A stretch of 7,562 nucleotides of DNA from contig CANBUF010000079.1 in NCBI GenBank assembly GCA_947372575.1, positions 1 through 7,562 of the forward strand, read 5' to 3'. The notes beneath the pieces were generated by a model. The model saw only the letters and a list, made by a program, of their open reading frames with translations. It did no database searches and was not told the origin of the DNA. This document shows positions 6,997-7,562 of the stretch, one piece after another. Source of the stretch: Alcaligenaceae bacterium. Its GTDB lineage: Bacteria; Pseudomonadota; Gammaproteobacteria; Burkholderiales; Burkholderiaceae. The position numbers and the translations under genes are program-made. Every line of letters begins with the position of its first letter. Within the stretch, counting starts at the first letter, position 1.

Positions 6997-7320
6997 CTAC
7001 GCAAGCTTGCTACTTTGCGTCTGAATTTCGATATTAAGACTCTGCTTTAATGCAGAAAAAATTGCCGACAGGTTACTCATTGTAGGGTTCCCCGCATGCG
7101 AAAGCATTCGGTGAACACTCTTAGATGACTTTGCAACAGTAACGGCCAGCTCCTCAAAACCTAACGTGGCATTTACCAGGTCTCTTAAAATTAATTTGGA
7201 TGTTTCTGCATCTCCGTTCAGAAATAGCGTAACGGATTCTGCCAACAGCGCCTGAGCAAATTCAGGGTCAGACTGAACACGCATCATCACTGTCTCTTTG
7301 AAGTCCCGCGTGAGTGCCAT
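6997..7320 (-). CDS. HigA-like antitoxin, helix-turn-helix DNA-binding protein
   Basis: This complete 107-residue protein resembles the addiction-module antidote family seen downstream of HI1419-type killers (TIGR02684-like, HigA-related). It starts with the family-typical MALTRDFKETVMMRVQSDPE, followed by FAQALLAESV and a run leading to LILRDLVNA. The helix-turn-helix lies at about 53-93 (LGFEELAVTVAKSSKSVHRM, then NPTMSNLSAIFSALK). Its expected role is to neutralise the toxin and repress the shared promoter, which would lie upstream of the toxin gene beyond the window. The ATG is 3 bases after the toxin stop, and AAGGAA (complement of 7327-7332) sits 6 bases before it inside the toxin's last codons, so the two are co-translated. 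It converges on the MmgE/PrpD gene. Confidence 0.88.
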   Translation of the reverse strand: MALTRDFKETVMMRVQSDPEFAQALLAESVTLFLNGDAETSKLILRDLVNATLGFEELAVTVAKSSKSVHRMLSHAGNPTMSNLSAIFSALKQSLNIEIQTQSSKLA

Positions 7321-7323
7321 GAT

Positions 7324-7562
7324 TTATTCCTTATGGTTTGATGAATTAATTTTCTGAGTTTTTTTAAATGCTAATTTTTCTTTTTTGTATGCCTGCCATC
7401 GTGCAATAGCCCGATCAATATCACGTTGCTGTTGCTTTTTATTACCACCTCCTAAAAGAAGGATGATTTTTAAATTTTCTTTTGCCACATAGATACGCCA
7501 ACCAGATCCAAAATCTATTTTGTATTCACCAATTCCACGAAACCACTCAATATTCGACAAAT
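7324..7562 (-). CDS. RelE/ParE-superfamily (HigB-like) toxin, N-terminus beyond window
   Basis: The visible 79 codons are the C-terminal part of an addiction-module killer protein of the HI1419 type (TIGR02683-like, RelE/ParE fold). The diagnostic piece is GIGEYKIDFGSGWRIYVAK followed by IILLLGGGNKKQQQRDIDRA and ARW. Full proteins are about 100 residues, and some 40-50 residues normally precede the GxGE motif, so the true start lies past the right edge. The TTG at 7560-7558 should not be taken as the start. Known relatives are ribosome-dependent mRNA interferases or gyrase poisons; which applies is not decidable here. The C-terminus is an unusually Lys-rich tail (KKEKLAFKKTQK). The DNA is A+T-rich: 7321-7380 has only 13 G or C in 60. 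Toxin-first order matches HigBA-type modules. Confidence 0.85.
   Translation of the reverse strand, partial: LSNIEWFRGIGEYKIDFGSGWRIYVAKENLKIILLLGGGNKKQQQRDIDRAIARWQAYKKEKLAFKKTQKINSSNHKE

Noticed and set aside
6999..7020. Stem ACGCAA / TTGCGT near the antitoxin 3' end as a terminator
   Set aside because: The 6-bp stem has a 10-base loop and no T-run on either strand, and lies inside coding sequence.
7041..7062. Hairpin TCTGC / GCAGA next to a run of A as a terminator
   Set aside because: The T-run would precede, not follow, the hairpin in the direction of the antitoxin transcript, and on the plus strand it is followed by A.
6985..7070. 10-bp inverted repeat TGTCGGCAAT / ATTGCCGACA at 6985-6994 and 7061-7070
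   Set aside because: With a 66-base spacing, a match of this length is about what chance gives over several kilobases, and one arm is inside antitoxin coding sequence.
7358..7386. A-runs in the toxin tail as a programmed frameshift site
   Set aside because: The A-run heptamer is not in the reading phase needed for a -1 slippery site, and the zero frame already ends sensibly just before the antitoxin.
7558..7560. TTG as the toxin start codon
   Set aside because: The family needs some 40-50 more residues upstream of the GxGE motif, and the frame stays open to the window edge, so this is an internal leucine codon.

Overview
The window looks like a chromosomal segment of a proteobacterium, most likely a betaproteobacterium of the Burkholderiales. 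That placement is an inference from the gene types, a Tat-dependent-looking MmgE/PrpD protein and moderate-to-high GC coding sequence; no rRNA or other marker gene supports it. Genes are tightly packed, no gene-free stretch exceeds about 120 bases, and I see no tRNA, rRNA, CRISPR array or insertion sequence.

Layout, left to right. (1) Positions 1-986, minus strand: most of an amidase-signature enzyme, cut by the left edge. (2) 1102-2385, minus: a polytopic membrane protein of the putative Na+/H+ antiporter family, upstream of the amidase in the same direction. (3) 2502-3053, plus: a ureidoglycolate lyase (AllA family), divergent from the antiporter. (4) 2995-4728, minus: a GMC-family FAD oxidoreductase (choline dehydrogenase-like) whose 3' end overlaps the lyase 3' end tail-to-tail by 59 bases. 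(5) 4725-5243, minus: a GAF-domain free methionine-(R)-sulfoxide reductase (MsrC/fRMsr), overlapping the GMC start by 4 bases and probably translationally coupled to it. (6) 5303-6913, plus: a MmgE/PrpD-family protein with a Tat-type signal peptide and an Ala/Gly-rich linker, divergent from msrC. (7) 6997-7562, minus: a HigBA-like toxin-antitoxin pair, toxin first, with the toxin N-terminus beyond the right edge. Its DNA is visibly A+T-richer than the rest.

How they may work together. Items 1-6 read as accessory catabolic and housekeeping genes: hydrolysis of an amide, release of urea and glyoxylate from ureidoglycolate, oxidation of an alcohol, and a dehydratase/decarboxylase/isomerase-type enzyme. 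Only msrC-GMC is a convincing operon. A purine/allantoin-degradation link between the amidase and the lyase is possible, but no other allantoin gene is visible. The toxin-antitoxin pair is an unrelated, probably acquired module.

I did not find a clearly new biological system. The points most worth a second look are the export signal on a normally cytoplasmic enzyme family, the dyad-symmetric candidate operator between msrC and the MmgE/PrpD gene, and the overlapping gene ends at 2995-3053.
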